From the NCBI GenBank assembly GCA_019279435.1, contig JAAALK010000079.1, forward strand, positions 63,002,330 through 63,066,329: 64,000 nt of DNA, given 5' to 3'. The position numbers were made by a program, and so were the translations under genes. Source of the stretch: Zizania palustris. Its lineage: Eukaryota; Streptophyta; Magnoliopsida; Poales; Poaceae. Below the pieces are notes generated by a model. The model saw only the letters and a program-made list of their open reading frames with translations, had not been told where the DNA came from and searched no databases. Shown here piece after piece: positions 1 to 10,720 of the stretch. Within the stretch, counting starts at the first letter, position 1. Each line of letters starts with the position of its first letter.

Positions 1-3000
1 AACCTCTTCTGCCAGATCCTTCTTTGGCATTTTTCTGACTACCTCAGGTGGATAGCCACAAAAAGTGTTGTACCTTCAACCAAAAGGCAAACAGGCAGGA
101 ATTCAGCATAGAAAGCAGATGTGCAGGTGCACAAAGAACATGAAACATAAAAGAAACAATCTGAGAAACTTAATCGAATCTAAATGAACAATATGAGAAG
201 GTTGAAATCAACTATGATGTACCCAGTGGATTCAGTATAAAACAACCGGGCTTGCTCTTCTTTGCTGCCTTCATCAATAGACCACCAACCGAGAAGCCTG
301 TGGTACAGAAAATCATTACACACAAGAATAAGGATTAAATATTACTGTACGGTCTGATGGTCATGCAAAATATAGAAAACTAGCACATGGTAGTTATCAA
401 ATAGTACCTTGAACCACGATGAAGAAAAGCAAAGCAATCGCGAACTTTTGATGAAACTGAAAGGTAATCTGGACTAATTGGTCCATTACACAATAGCAGA
501 ACAACCTTCTCCACCAATCTTGCCAGAGAGAAAAGGACACCAGCGCCTTGTAAAATAAACAGCGGGGAGAACAGTGCAAATATAGGAATATACTGCGCGC
601 TAGGTGGTGTACCCTGCAAAATAAGAGAAATTAAACTGCTAATATCAAGAAAGGCAATGGCTACTAGTAATGAGATTTTGAAGCCTATGATGATCCAGCT
701 CATGACAAACAATTTCAGTGGCCCTATTTCAGTGGAATCGTTTGATACAAAATTCTTGTTTTCCAAATGTTTTTAATAGTGTGTTTTGTAAATTTGTACA
801 CAAAAAATGCTATCATTCCTGGAATATGTCCACCTATCTAATATTCTAATGTCTAGGTCTACTGGTGCTGCGGTGCATGTGTCCAGTTTATCAGCCACAT
901 GTAACCTAATAGAGATATATGATTTGAATGGCATGTACCTCCAACCGCATACAAAGCAAGACTTGGAAAACCACCAGAGGTATTTTCATCACATGACCTC
1001 CTATGTCAGGAAGACCACAGAGCCTTTCTTGTTCATGATCTTCTAGTGATGGGAGAAGAAGACCACTCTCCCAATCACGGTATCTAATTGCTGATGATGA
1101 TGAGCTAGCCTCCCCACGATTAGATCTATGAATCATGGGATTGAACCATCTTGTACAAACAAGAAATGCGAAACACTCCGCAATTCTGTACAGAAAGGGT
1201 GCTGGATTAGACTCATACAAAAAGAAGAAAGCTATTAGGACTAGTCTCACACTCTCACCCGTAATTTATAAACAAATCCCACCACCCTAAAGCACCAACA
1301 TCACCTGTATGCAAATAAGGCAATATCATAAAACATTAATCCTGCACAACCTAAGATGTAACTAGGATGTTCTTATTGCATTGAACTAAAAAAATTATAT
1401 GATTTAAAAAGGCAGCACTTAAAAGTTCACAGGATGCAGATAAAGTAGGCCCTAATAACTACAGCAACCCAGAACTGTAATGGATCACCAAATCAGACAT
1501 CATGGAAGAAAATCAATCACAAAAAAATGCTGCTGCATGCTTTCCAGGAAGAACTACAGGTCTTATACATGCTTAATGCTGGTCAAATGTGGAGCTGACT
1601 TAGATTTTTCTTTCTAGAACACACAATAGAACCGTGTATCATGCGTGTGGGGTGTGAGCTGACTTAGATTTCAACTTGGGATTTTGGAGATTGCGCTGTT
1701 TAGAATGAGGCCATGGCAAAATGTTACTAAGTCAATGGAAAGCAGATGGTGGCTCCTCCCATCATGTGAACCCTACAAATATTTTTCTGCCGGTGCCAAT
1801 ATTATATTTCCCTTGAGTGGATCCTTTAGATATTTTTAAACAGTGCATAACTATGCTTTAAATTGGCATCAATTGAAACCTCCAGTACAAGTGAAACAAC
1901 CAGCCATTTTCCCATAGTAGAAAGAAAGATTTACTATTTTGGCACTCTAAAGATGTGCACTTTGTTATAATAACACTTCTTGAGGCTGACATGTAGGACC
2001 GTCTGAGTCAATGAAAATGGGTCCAAATGCTATTATAACAAAGTCACGTCTTTAGAGTGCTAAAATAGTAAATCTCTCTAGTAGAAAACTGCCTGGCTTT
2101 CAAAACCAGTCCGCTGAATGTAATATTCTAAGGGTTTTTATGGTTAGCCAACAGTTTAATCTTATTTCAGTAACTGTGGTCTCATTTCCAACTACCTAAT
2201 GTCCTAATCACTATCAGATAATGTTGCAGTGCCTAGTCATTGTAGTAAATAATAAACTGAATTTCAAGAAAGCACGTCCCATTCCTACTATGGAGCATTA
2301 GCAAACAGTCAAAAATATTAGCTAATTGCGCGGAAGCAAGCTTTTCAACTCGATAGCGATTCAAAGAGCATAACAGAAGGGACATGCTATTCTTTTACTG
2401 TATATTAAGGCCCCTATAATAAGGAAGAGCATGCCTAAAACAATAAAGCAATTCAGGATGCTTTACCAGACAGTTTCAGAAGTGTGAAAGTTGTGGCAGC
2501 TATAAGAAACACCATGGAAATTGCAACCCAAAAGTGCTGATAGCAAATAGAAGATGTTATATAAGATGAAATGGACAGTGCACACTTACATTACTATAGA
2601 ATTCATCACAATAAGAAATATGAGAACATATATAGCTTATAAAAGAACCACACAAATCACAAATGGTATCAATTCATCAACTATACATAATACATTGATA
2701 TGAAATATTACAATGGAAAGTAGTACATTCTGCTATACCAAATAGAGTATCAGGTAGAATGAAATGATCCAAAGATAATTCAATAACTGCAATCCGTGTT
2801 AGATGTTTACTCTTAAGATTTGAATAAATTTTACTTTATTATGTCAGTGAATTGATATTTTGTCCATTGTACATCTTTTATTGTGAGGAACTTAAGAAAT
2901 CACTAACTAATCTGGCCCTATAGAAACATATATGCTCCATAATGTGAAAAGAAAAAGCATATCTATTGAATGTTTTGTTCTTCTACTTTCAACCTTGCAG

Positions 3001-6000
3001 CTGAACTTTTGTACATCATCACATTATGATTATTCCATGCAGTATTCCACTACCGATGGACAACAAAAAGGCATGTTGTTGCATGTTCATCTCTTAATTT
3101 GTTACCATCATATTTAAAAGTCATATTGTATTTCTTTCTAACAAGATGCGAAAGTGATTAAATACAAACTACAAAGTATGGTTACTTTCTAGAATATAAA
3201 AGTTGAACTGTAATTGAAGTTAGTTAAGAAATTTTCTTTTAAAAAACAAGAACCCCTAGTTACTAGTATTGTAAACTCACAGGAAGTGTCTCCCAAATAG
3301 CTTCATCACTCATACTTTCTTCGTCTCCTGGCATTAAAGCTCTACACATTCTGAACAAGAAAAAATACAGGTTAACATCCAAATTAGCTATATCACAATT
3401 AGTGTATTACAGTAAGACAAGTAGACAACATTTTGGTTTTCAGTTTTTTACAAATTTGTTTTAAAACCCCATATCTGGGATTCTGGGAATCCTTGGCCAA
3501 ATTAACTTCAGGTAGACTGCCACCATTTTATTATTATGTAGCAACTAGCAAATAAATTGTCATACAGAATACAGATAAAATCAACGATGGACTTAAGTAT
3601 CTTTGTAATTGAGAATTGATATGATTTCAACCTGATATCAAATAAACAATAGTAGGCAAGCACTTAATGCTAGACTGTGTACCAAATTGTCCAAGTCTAA
3701 CTATTACTATAAATTTAATTTGCAACAAACAAAAATTATATGAGATCATTGAGCCAGAATTAAGCAGTTTGCAACAATAAACAACATACTTCAAATAAAC
3801 ATTTTTAAACAGCATTCAATATAGTCGCCCAAGGCTATGTGTTATAATCAAAATACAAAATAAAAGAAGCATTGGGTATCTTCGAATATTCTTTTGAGGA
3901 GAGGGGCAAAAGTAAATTCTTTTGGTTGGCAAATAACTTGTAATCCAAAATGGGTCAGCTTCTTTGGTTGGGCACTCCCCACATTCAGCAATAAGGCAGG
4001 TTATCTTACTGCAATTCCAGATATATCGAAAAATAGGCTAAAAATATACATTTTGTAAATGTCACATGATATGCAGGACTTATTGTGAGTTCATGATAGC
4101 TTTTGTAAGTGCTAGCTACCTAGTAAAAACAATCTTAGAAAATAAAATAGTTAAATTCAGGGTTTAAGCAATGTTCGCCTAGCTAGCCAACTAGTCGCTA
4201 GTCGGCACCAAATTACCCAAATTAGGGCTAGTTGGTGGGCTAGTCAGTTTTACAAACTAGTTAGTAAAAATCGTCCTAGTTGGTCTTAATCAGTCAGTTC
4301 TAGTCAGTGATTAGTCAACTAGATGGACCCACTAGGAGGTAGAAATTAGTGTAGGTGTAAGTTTTTTTGGCCCAAAGGAGCCAAATGAGATAGAAATTAG
4401 TCGAAGTACTTTGAATGGATAGAGGAGACATGAAGCCATCATTTGCCTTTATTTTTGGAGACATTTAAAAGAAGAGAAAGAAACCATGGCAGGCACAGGA
4501 AATATTAACACCTAGGATTCTAGGAAGTTTGATGATGATGTCATAGAAAAGTCAAATTTCAGTTTCATTATTTCAATAGTTTCAACATAAACTATGAAAC
4601 ATGTAAAAGACCAAAAATAGCTAGTTACTTATCTGCAAAAATTTAAATCTGGTCATTTTGGAGCCATCAACTAGTTGGCCTAATCATTAGTCAGTCGGTC
4701 ATTGGCTGACTAACGACTAGTGACTAGGTGAACACTGGGTTTAAATGTTGTGGAATACACAAGCAGATAAAACTGTAAGGCATATATATTCATGCCAAAC
4801 TATGTTACCTGGATACAAATACAGATACGTCATACTTCAATACATCATTTTCCAAAAAAATGATACGGTGAATCGCTTATATATAATACATATACTGAAA
4901 TTAACCGATGCTTATAAAAATATCACATAATCTAATAAAGTGATTAGACTATGCTGGCGAGCGAGCTGCTTATATATACCCAACGGGTGTGCTATTGCTA
5001 CCAGTGGCCTATCAAGTCCATGCTACCATCATGGTGCCCGCCATCAATCGAGATGCTGCACCGAGCCACCGACTGAACCACGGGCTCCTTGTCACCACCA
5101 CCTCACCCACCTACTGCACCTCATCATTGTTGTCGTCGCATCGCCCACTTGTTGCTCCACCACTCCCACCATCAGCAAGAACCTTGCAAGTCGCCACCGT
5201 CGAGGGGGTGAGGTGAGTCAAGGGGGTTAACTCACCTAGCCACTTCAGTCTGATGAGTGAGGCGATGTCTGAACTGCTCACACCAAGCTTGGTGAGCTGG
5301 ATCTAAAGTTCAGCGAGCTAGCAGCGCCAGATCTGAAGCTCAGTGAGCCGACGACGGCGGATATGAAGCTCGGCAAGCTGGCGACGGCTGATCTCAAGCA
5401 CGCCGGCGGCGAGGTGTGGCCATGTGCAAAGCTGCGATCTGGGAGCTGGCCAAAGGAATCCGAATACGTATCCGAGAGGGTATCCAATTTTTTTAATAAT
5501 GCAAAAATAGGGGATACATGTCAGATATGTATTCGGGCCAAGAGTATCCGACACGGGTACACAAGATTTTGGCCGCATACATGTTTTGTAGATGACAAAT
5601 GGGTAGTGCATTTGTATATTTACTGATACCACTATTAAAAACATCCAGAATATTTGCTTAGATTCATTACCTAAAATTGTCCACAAGAATAATAACTTCA
5701 AATGCCAGCAGAGGAAGGAATACAATCTTCAAATCAACAGTTGGATGATTTCTAACTGGGGAAAAAGGAAAAAAGATGTAAGCAGTTACAGGAAATTCAG
5801 TATGCCAAAGCTTATCTTATCTAAATAACATCAGAACCTACCTCTCAAACTTTCAAGATATATGCAAAGCAGCAGCTCAAAAGCAATAAGCAATGGTGCC
5901 GCAACAATGGAATGGCAAGGTGCCCACTGCATAAGATAGAAATCCGTCGGATCAAAATGGGCGATAAGCAAGCAACATTTTCTTACATTGTAATTAACTA

Positions 6001-6817
6001 GAGAAATCAGTATCAAGTCTTACATGACGGCCATGAGGCAGGGATGGTGCTGGCATTGAAAACCTTCCACGGGCAACAATACCATGAAATAGCCATAGAG
6101 GAACGAATATAACCCTGCATAAGAGAAATAGCACAATTCACATTTAGTATTAGCTTTGTCACTGTCGTACACTGACTAGTGATGTCTCGAAAATCTGATA
6201 TCTGCTATCCGATATCCTCATTCTAGTGAAAACGTACTAATTGAATATGTAACCAAATGTGGACGAGACCTCAAAGTGCAACACTCGGCAGGAAATGCAC
6301 AATAACCTCCTGTACAATCATAAACCTGGAACACCGGCCAGCATCAGCTAAGCACTAATCCGAAGCAGTACATCAACTCATCATTGTCGGAACGAAACGG
6401 AAGAGTTGAATAATTCCGTGGAGAAAATAGTCCACTACAAGTGGGCGACGACTCTCAACCGCACGCAAAGCGAGAACGGGACTCGCCCGATTCCCCCTCA
6501 AACCAAATCTGCGTACACCAGGGAACCCCCAAAAAAACTACGCCAAGCCAGTAATTCCACACCCCAACTCGCAGGAACCAGTGACCAGCCCAATCAGCCA
6601 GATCGGAGCGGCCGGCGGTTCGGGGAAAGAGGACCGGTGCTAGCCTGCTAGGGTTTAGACCTTAGAAAAGCACAGAGACGTACCACCAGGAGTAGGAGGT
6701 GCGGCCGTCGACCTTGAGCGCGAGGAGGAGCGTGAAGCAGAAGAGCGCCGCGTGCGCCGCCGCCGCCTGCGCCGTCTTCCCCACTCCCGCCCACGTCTGC
6801 GCCCGCCGCCGCTGCAT
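1..6817 (-). CDS. TMEM185 / transmembrane Fragile-X-F-associated family protein (3' end outside window)
   Basis: Eleven exons read on the minus strand: 6684-6817, 6024-6114, 5842-5926, 5671-5755, 3281-3350, 2467-2536, 1259-1304, 939-1185, 408-613, 223-297 and 1-73. All have GT/AG borders and phases that join without a break, giving 394 codons up to the window edge. The start ATG (6817-6815) opens MQRRRAQTWAGVGK, followed by a first membrane segment (HAALFCFTLLLALKV). Hydrophobic segments recur in nearly every exon, alternating with conserved stretches such as MPGDEESMSDEAIWETLP, GWWDLFINYG and CFAFLVCTRWFNPMIH. This pattern matches the plant TMEM185A-like (Tmemb_185A) family as I know it; plant members usually end in a C-terminal RING finger, which would lie beyond base 1. 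Function is poorly known. The gene looks intact here. Introns 4 and 6 carry transposon insertions. Exon borders are inferred, not transcript-supported. Confidence 0.88.
1924..2078. mobile_element. Mutator-type MITE with 9-bp target duplication
   Basis: A 155-bp inverted-repeat element in intron 6 of the TMEM185-like gene. The ends read GAAAGATTTACTATTTT and, on the other strand, GAGAGATTTACTATTTT; the arms pair for about 50 bp around a short loop. It is flanked by identical 9-bp direct repeats TAGTAGAAA at 1915-1923 and 2079-2087. A 9-bp duplication is typical of Mutator-like elements. No coding capacity. Confidence 0.85.
4169..4737. mobile_element. hAT-type non-autonomous element
   Basis: A 569-bp element in intron 4 of the TMEM185-like gene. 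Termini CAATGTTCGCCTAG and, inverted, CAGTGTTCACCTAG form imperfect inverted repeats rich in CTAGT motifs. Flanking 8-bp direct repeats GGTTTAAG (4161-4168) and GGTTTAAA (4738-4745) match at seven of eight positions, as expected of hAT transposition. No ORF resembling a transposase is present. Confidence 0.82.
5300..5413 (+). repeat. 30-bp tandem repeat, almost four copies, in intron 4
   Basis: Copies start at 5300, 5330, 5360 and 5390 (the last is cut short), each beginning GATCTNAAGCTC or a near variant. The unit is a multiple of three, so the plus strand reads as a ten-residue repeat (DLKLSEL-like). It sits in a GC-rich island of about 4950-5470, unlike the AT-rich intron around it, which suggests inserted or captured sequence. 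I could not find terminal repeats for the island. Confidence 0.7.
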
Positions 6818-7156
6818 CCCTCCTCCTCAAACTCCCTCTCCAAAACCCCCCCTCCTCTGCTCCCGCGGCTGCTCCTCGTCTTCTCGCTGCTGCCGAGCAA
6901 GCCGACGAGGACGAAGGTCGAAGGGTTTCTTCTCCTCCTCGCTTTTTTTAGATGATTTCTATTCGGAGATGGAGTGTGATTATGATTAGATTCTTCCCTC
7001 TCGCTGTCTCACTGTATTGTAGTTGTAAACTACACTAGGGTGATTGAGGTCGCGGGATGGGTTGCGTCCGTCTCTCCATTGGGGAAGCCGGAAGCGGACG
7101 ACACGGATATTTTATTTTATTTTTCTATTGGAGAGTAGTATACGATAATATAATAA
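6818..7156 (-). promoter_or_regulatory. 5' UTR and promoter region of the TMEM185-like gene
   Basis: Purine-rich on the coding strand just upstream of the ATG at 6817 (CT-rich on plus), then mixed sequence. I see no clear TATA box. Placement is inferred from the start codon only. Confidence 0.4.
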
Positions 7157-7510
7157 GGTTATTCATAATAGTGGGTTTCACAGCACTGTTTTTTAAATGT
7201 CATGTCAGCTTTATAACTGAATGAAATATCATCTCTTAGTGGAGAGTTTCATTTCATTATTTCCTAGGTTAACCAGTGTAATTAAATGCAACTAGATCTC
7301 ATGAAATACCCTCTCTCTGATAAAATGATTTAGCCCTAAATGGTTGTTTCATTTCGTTTCATCCATCTTGGAAACGGGTTAGCACCATGTCATGGTGATG
7401 ACACTATTTCCTTCTTTCTTCATTAATTGAATGTCATGTAAGCAAAAAATATGATGTAGCATGGTAATTAATACCATGAAACACCCCATAAAACCTCATT
7501 GTGAATAGCC
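7157..7510. mobile_element. Tourist-like MITE (TAA target duplication)
   Basis: A 354-bp element with ends GGTTATTCATAATAGTGGG and, inverted, GGCTATTCACAATGAGG. It is flanked by TAA at 7154-7156 and 7511-7513. A 3-bp TWA duplication is the mark of PIF/Harbinger-mobilised Tourist elements. Non-coding. Confidence 0.8.
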
Positions 7511-8287
7511 TAACATTAATTGTTTTGATTCTTCAACTTACGTCAGCCTCCCAGGAGCAACTAAGATGTGTGAAATAGTCTTGAGTTAGTACTAAATTGA
7601 TATGTAAGTAAAATTGTTTTTTTTAAATGTTACAACGCTTAGTACTAGATGTGATACTCTTTCAACATAAAAAATTATAAAAATAGATATGTTTCATCCA
7701 ATTTACCTTAGTACTAAGCAAACTAAAAAATGTAGTATTATTTAATCTATAGAATTAATATTCATACATAGAACTCATAATTTACCTTAGTTTGCTTAGT
7801 ACTATTCTCTCATTGTATAGAACCAGTACTAAGCGAAAAAATTCACTTATCACTACTCCTTGTTTCAACATTGTAAGTGTTCTAATTTTTCTCCGAAACA
7901 TATACGATGGTGACATGTTGAATCGTGATGGTAGTTATCGTTCTCATCCCTATGAGAGGACCTTCTTTGTATTTGGATTGAAGTCACTTGGAGGCACATC
8001 CAATGGTGTTAGTAGCACCATAGCTGGTCGTGTCGTCGGTGTCGAGCTGCCCCACGCCAAATAGCACAGCTCGTGCCATCTAGCACCGCCTCTCTTAGTG
8101 GCCATGTTCAAATCTAGTTTAGGTTATAATATTATGAGTCGAATAGAATATTAAATTGTTACAACCACTTGAAAATTGGGATACATACAGACTAAGTGCT
8201 AGATTTAGAGCATGTTTGAGAATTGTTCATTCCTATTTTTAGTGATATTAGATCTGACTATATCATTAACAACTCTTTCATCTAATA

Positions 8288-8527
8288 GGGTCTATTTGGA
8301 AGAGTTCTAGCTTCCAACTCTATTGTGGAGTAGGATGCCCAAATACCTTAACTCTATAGCTTCGTGGAAACAGACAACTCCGTAGAGTTGAGTATCCACC
8401 GTACAAAATGTTAGAGCTGCTAAATAGGTGTTACACGTAATCAAATTGTAAAACTATTAGGTCAACTCTATCATGGTGTTTTAGAGTAAAGCTAATAATG
8501 ATAGAGTGGACCCTCCCAAACAGAACC
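8288..8527. mobile_element. Probable MITE, family unclear
   Basis: Inverted ends GGGTCTATTTGGAAGAG and, on the other strand, GGTTCTGTTTGGGAGGG enclose about 240 bp. Only TA is shared at the two borders, so the target duplication is not secure. Confidence 0.5.
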
Positions 8528-8980
8528 TACTTATTAAAATATTCTTCCTGTTTCTAGCTAAAAAAACATACTCTAGTTCTTCATCTATACTGGTTAAATC
8601 AATTGGTCGTACGAGAGAGATAAGAGATATGACCGGTTAAATCTATCTATCGGTGATATAAATTGTATAATTTAGACATTAAACTTTGTTGAAAATCCGC
8701 TAACAAATGATATTGAGACTAAGTTTTTGAGTATGTCGTAGAGATTGATCTTTGGTGAAGGCGCTCCTTGAGCCTGCGAGCATGAAGGCTAGCTAATGAT
8801 AACTTGATTGTCAAAATGTCAACCCAATCATCACTTAGCAGCGTACCCAACGCCACGTACACCTAAAAACCGTTTTAATTGATTGAGTCACCAATCACCC
8901 GGGCCAGCTCTCGACAAATTATGCATGCAAGGGGCCAACAGCCCAACACACAATAAGTTCTTAGCTGATCATGTAATTAA

Positions 8981-9265
8981 GGCCTGTTTGGGGAGCCGTA
9001 GATTCTCAGAATCAGCTAGTCCGAGTATCTAGCTGGCTGGTTGGAGTGGCTAGCTGTTGAGTGGGTGAGTTTTATTCAGTGATATAGTGGGTAAATAAAA
9101 ATCTGCAGAATCTAGAGAAGTTGGGGTTAGCCGGCTTATTAGCTACTAGTCTTGGAGAGACTAACTGCTCTGCAGATTTCAAAAATCTGAGCTACCCGAG
9201 ATACTGTTTGAGAGAGTTTCTAGATACTAGAAATATCTAGCCAGCCATAAGCTCCCAAAAAGGCC
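8981..9265. mobile_element. Tourist-like MITE (TAA target duplication)
   Basis: A 285-bp element with ends GGCCTGTTTGGGGAGC and, inverted, GGCCTTTTTGGGAGCT, flanked by TAA at 8978-8980 and 9266-9268. Interior motifs such as CTAGCTGGCTGG and AATCTAGA resemble the array at 44825-45297. Confidence 0.78.
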
Positions 9266-9268
9266 TAA

Positions 9269-10608
9269 GTACTTAAGTATTGATGAAAAAAATTCTTGGG
9301 TGAAGAAAGCCCCGGTCTCCGCCACTTCGGATTGGGGCGTCTTGATTCTGGCAGAGTTTATTTTAGGTTGTCTATTTTTAAAGAATAATAGGATAAATAA
9401 TAGGATAGAATATTTATTTGGATTAATTATACAGTTCAGGATTTTGACATATTCGAAGCGATTAGCCTGAGATTCCAAGCTGCCAACCAAACTAATTGGT
9501 GTTTTTTTACTATCTAATCCGTATATCCAAGATTAAAAGCAGGGTTGTGACTCTTTGACAGATAACATTAATAATTTATTACTCTCAAGATAACCTTTTA
9601 TTACGATATCACTCAAGATAAAATGATATATATGAAACTATTCAGATTAATGAATACTAGGCAGGTGCGCTAGGCTGGGGAGAGGTGCATGACGCCATTT
9701 TATGTGTGGAAGGAGATCAGCGAGATTAGAGGTAAGAAATTAGAGGATTAGTTAGAGGATCTAAAGAAGAGATTATTGTTGATTGATGAGGAATGATGAC
9801 AAATAAATGACTAAGATTTATTATAAGATAGATGATTAGCTTGTATTTTGCAACAAAACCTTATTTTATAATAGGGTTTTTCATAAAATTCATGTTTCTG
9901 TATGATTTTTCAGAAATCTAAGGGTTTTACACAAAATTCGTACATCCGTGCAAAATACATAAATTAAAAGACCAAAATATAAATACAATTTTCTTTTTCT
10001 TCTTTTTTCTTTTTTCTTTTTCCTTGGGGCAGCCGGGCGACGGTTGTGGTGGAATGGTTTTGCGCGGGGACGCCATACATGCCGGGATGAAGCGGACTGA
10101 TGATACGGAAAACTAGACGCTTTAATAAAGATTAAAGAATTATACAGTAGTATAGATAAATATGATAGAAAAAACACAAAATTAATCCTTAACTTAACTG
10201 TTTGCAATAATAAACAGTAGTCGAGCTACTAGGAGAACCAGTGTCGCCAAGTATCCGCAGTCCGCACACATGGAGAAGACGAGATTATCCTCGTGGTAAA
10301 CAAGTAGACCGACCTTTCAACGGTCCGGCGTCTTTCACACGCGGACGACGCAGGCTTTTCCGCTAGGAAACAAGCCCGGGAACGCGAGAAAAACTGGGAG
10401 ATTTCGTCGTTTCCTCCGGCCCCGGTCCACCGCCGCCACCCAACCCCACCGCGCGCGCGCTCCACAGAAAACAATCTCCGCTGCGGCGCTGCTGCTTCTC
10501 CCGACTCCCGAGCAGTGATTCTTCCATTCTTCCTCACCCACGAGTTCCACACACCGAGGTGATTGGTCGATTGATTCGTTGGAGGCTTCCTCCTCCGCCT
10601 CCTGCGGG
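9269..10608. other. Intergenic region upstream of the EamA gene
   Basis: AT-rich to about 10200, then GC-rich toward the EamA promoter. No gene is supported; open frames on the minus strand here are by-products of the GC-rich composition. Confidence 0.5.
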
Positions 10609-10616
10609 ATATAAAT
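10609..10616 (+). promoter_or_regulatory. TATA box of the EamA transporter gene
   Basis: ATATAAAT lies 105 bp upstream of the ATG at 10721, in GC-rich surroundings. That spacing allows a 5' UTR of about 75 nt. Inferred from motif and position. Confidence 0.55.
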
Positions 10617-10720
10617 CTTTTATCTTTACTCCTCCCGAACACAGGAGGGCGCCGCCACCACCACCTACCAACCAAGGCACCTGGTCGCTCGTCGAAGCAG
10701 AGGCAGTCGGAGCAAGTGGC

